The position numbers were made by a program, and so were the translations under genes. Of a DNA stretch of 38,176 bases, positions 38,037 to 38,176 are shown one piece after another (the stretch's first letter is position 1; each line of letters opens with the position of its first letter). The notes below the pieces were generated by a model. It saw only the letters and a program-made list of their open reading frames with translations. It was not told where the DNA came from and ran no database searches. Origin of the DNA: Didymodactylos carnosus (Eukaryota > Rotifera > Eurotatoria > Philodinida > Philodinidae); assembly GCA_905250885.1 (NCBI GenBank), contig CAJNOQ010000974.1, positions 1 to 38,176 on the forward strand, read 5' to 3'.

Positions 38037-38176
38037 ACAAATTTTTTAGCACCAATAACAATACTCTTACATCACCGGGTTGATCATCAACAAATTAGAC
38101 ACTCATAATTGCCATATTGCCTTCGGGCACCTTTCCTTACGAAATAACTGCTCACTCAATGCATTGTCACCTTGTA
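38037..38176. other. Window end, no feature seen
   Basis: 140 nt after the inverted repeat. The composition is C-richer than the intergenic average, like the stretch left of the repeat at 37160-37490, so the mobile unit may extend beyond the arms. No coding signal. Confidence 0.4.

Noticed and set aside
37846..38037. 63-codon open frame in the right arm of the inverted repeat
   Set aside because: The left arm does not keep the same frame open, so the frame is not conserved between the arms. No recognisable product.

Overview
This is eukaryotic nuclear DNA, about 70% A+T. Its genes are split into many exons by short introns (mostly 50-75 nt, GT..AG) and separated by AT-rich gene-poor stretches. 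The gene set (STIM, an AN1/ubiquitin-like ZFAND4, a CEP95-type centrosomal protein, peroxisomal GNPAT, NSF, V-ATPase subunit e, MGST3, ribosomal protein S23) is that of an animal. Base composition, tiny introns and probable splice acceptors just upstream of start codons suggest a rotifer, most likely a bdelloid; the phylum is inference, the animal assignment is firm.

Layout: the window opens inside a STIM gene (+, 3-2065, 5' end missing). A 3.8 kb gene-free stretch follows, then an alpha/beta hydrolase of the hormone-sensitive-lipase/AADAC family (+, 5908-7412), convergent with RPS23 (-, 7958-8712). Next come ZFAND4 (+, 10103-13784), a CEP95-like gene (+, 14995-17645) and GNPAT (+, 18716-21308). 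A 6.8 kb gene-free stretch with small hairpin-type repeats precedes NSF (+, 28145-31699). ATP6V0E (+, 33954-34426) and MGST3 (+, 35468-36480) follow. The window ends in a large imperfect inverted repeat (37490-38036).

Every exon chain was built by hand so that phases match, the summed length is a multiple of three and protein family landmarks are continuous. RPS23 (143 aa) and NSF (744 aa) come out at exactly the lengths of their human orthologues. The genes do not form a pathway. They are dispersed housekeeping and cell-biology functions: calcium entry, lipid hydrolysis, translation, centrosome, ether lipid synthesis, membrane fusion, proton pumping and glutathione chemistry.

I found no new multi-gene system. 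The points most worth a second look are: a juxtaposed acceptor/donor in the long STIM intron (a recursive splice site or an alternative last exon); a canonical DE Walker B in the NSF D2 domain; unusual splice sites in the hydrolase; a 13-nt microexon in RPS23; a 109-bp exact duplication around a single N that is almost certainly an assembly artefact inside ZFAND4; and two families of inverted-repeat elements.
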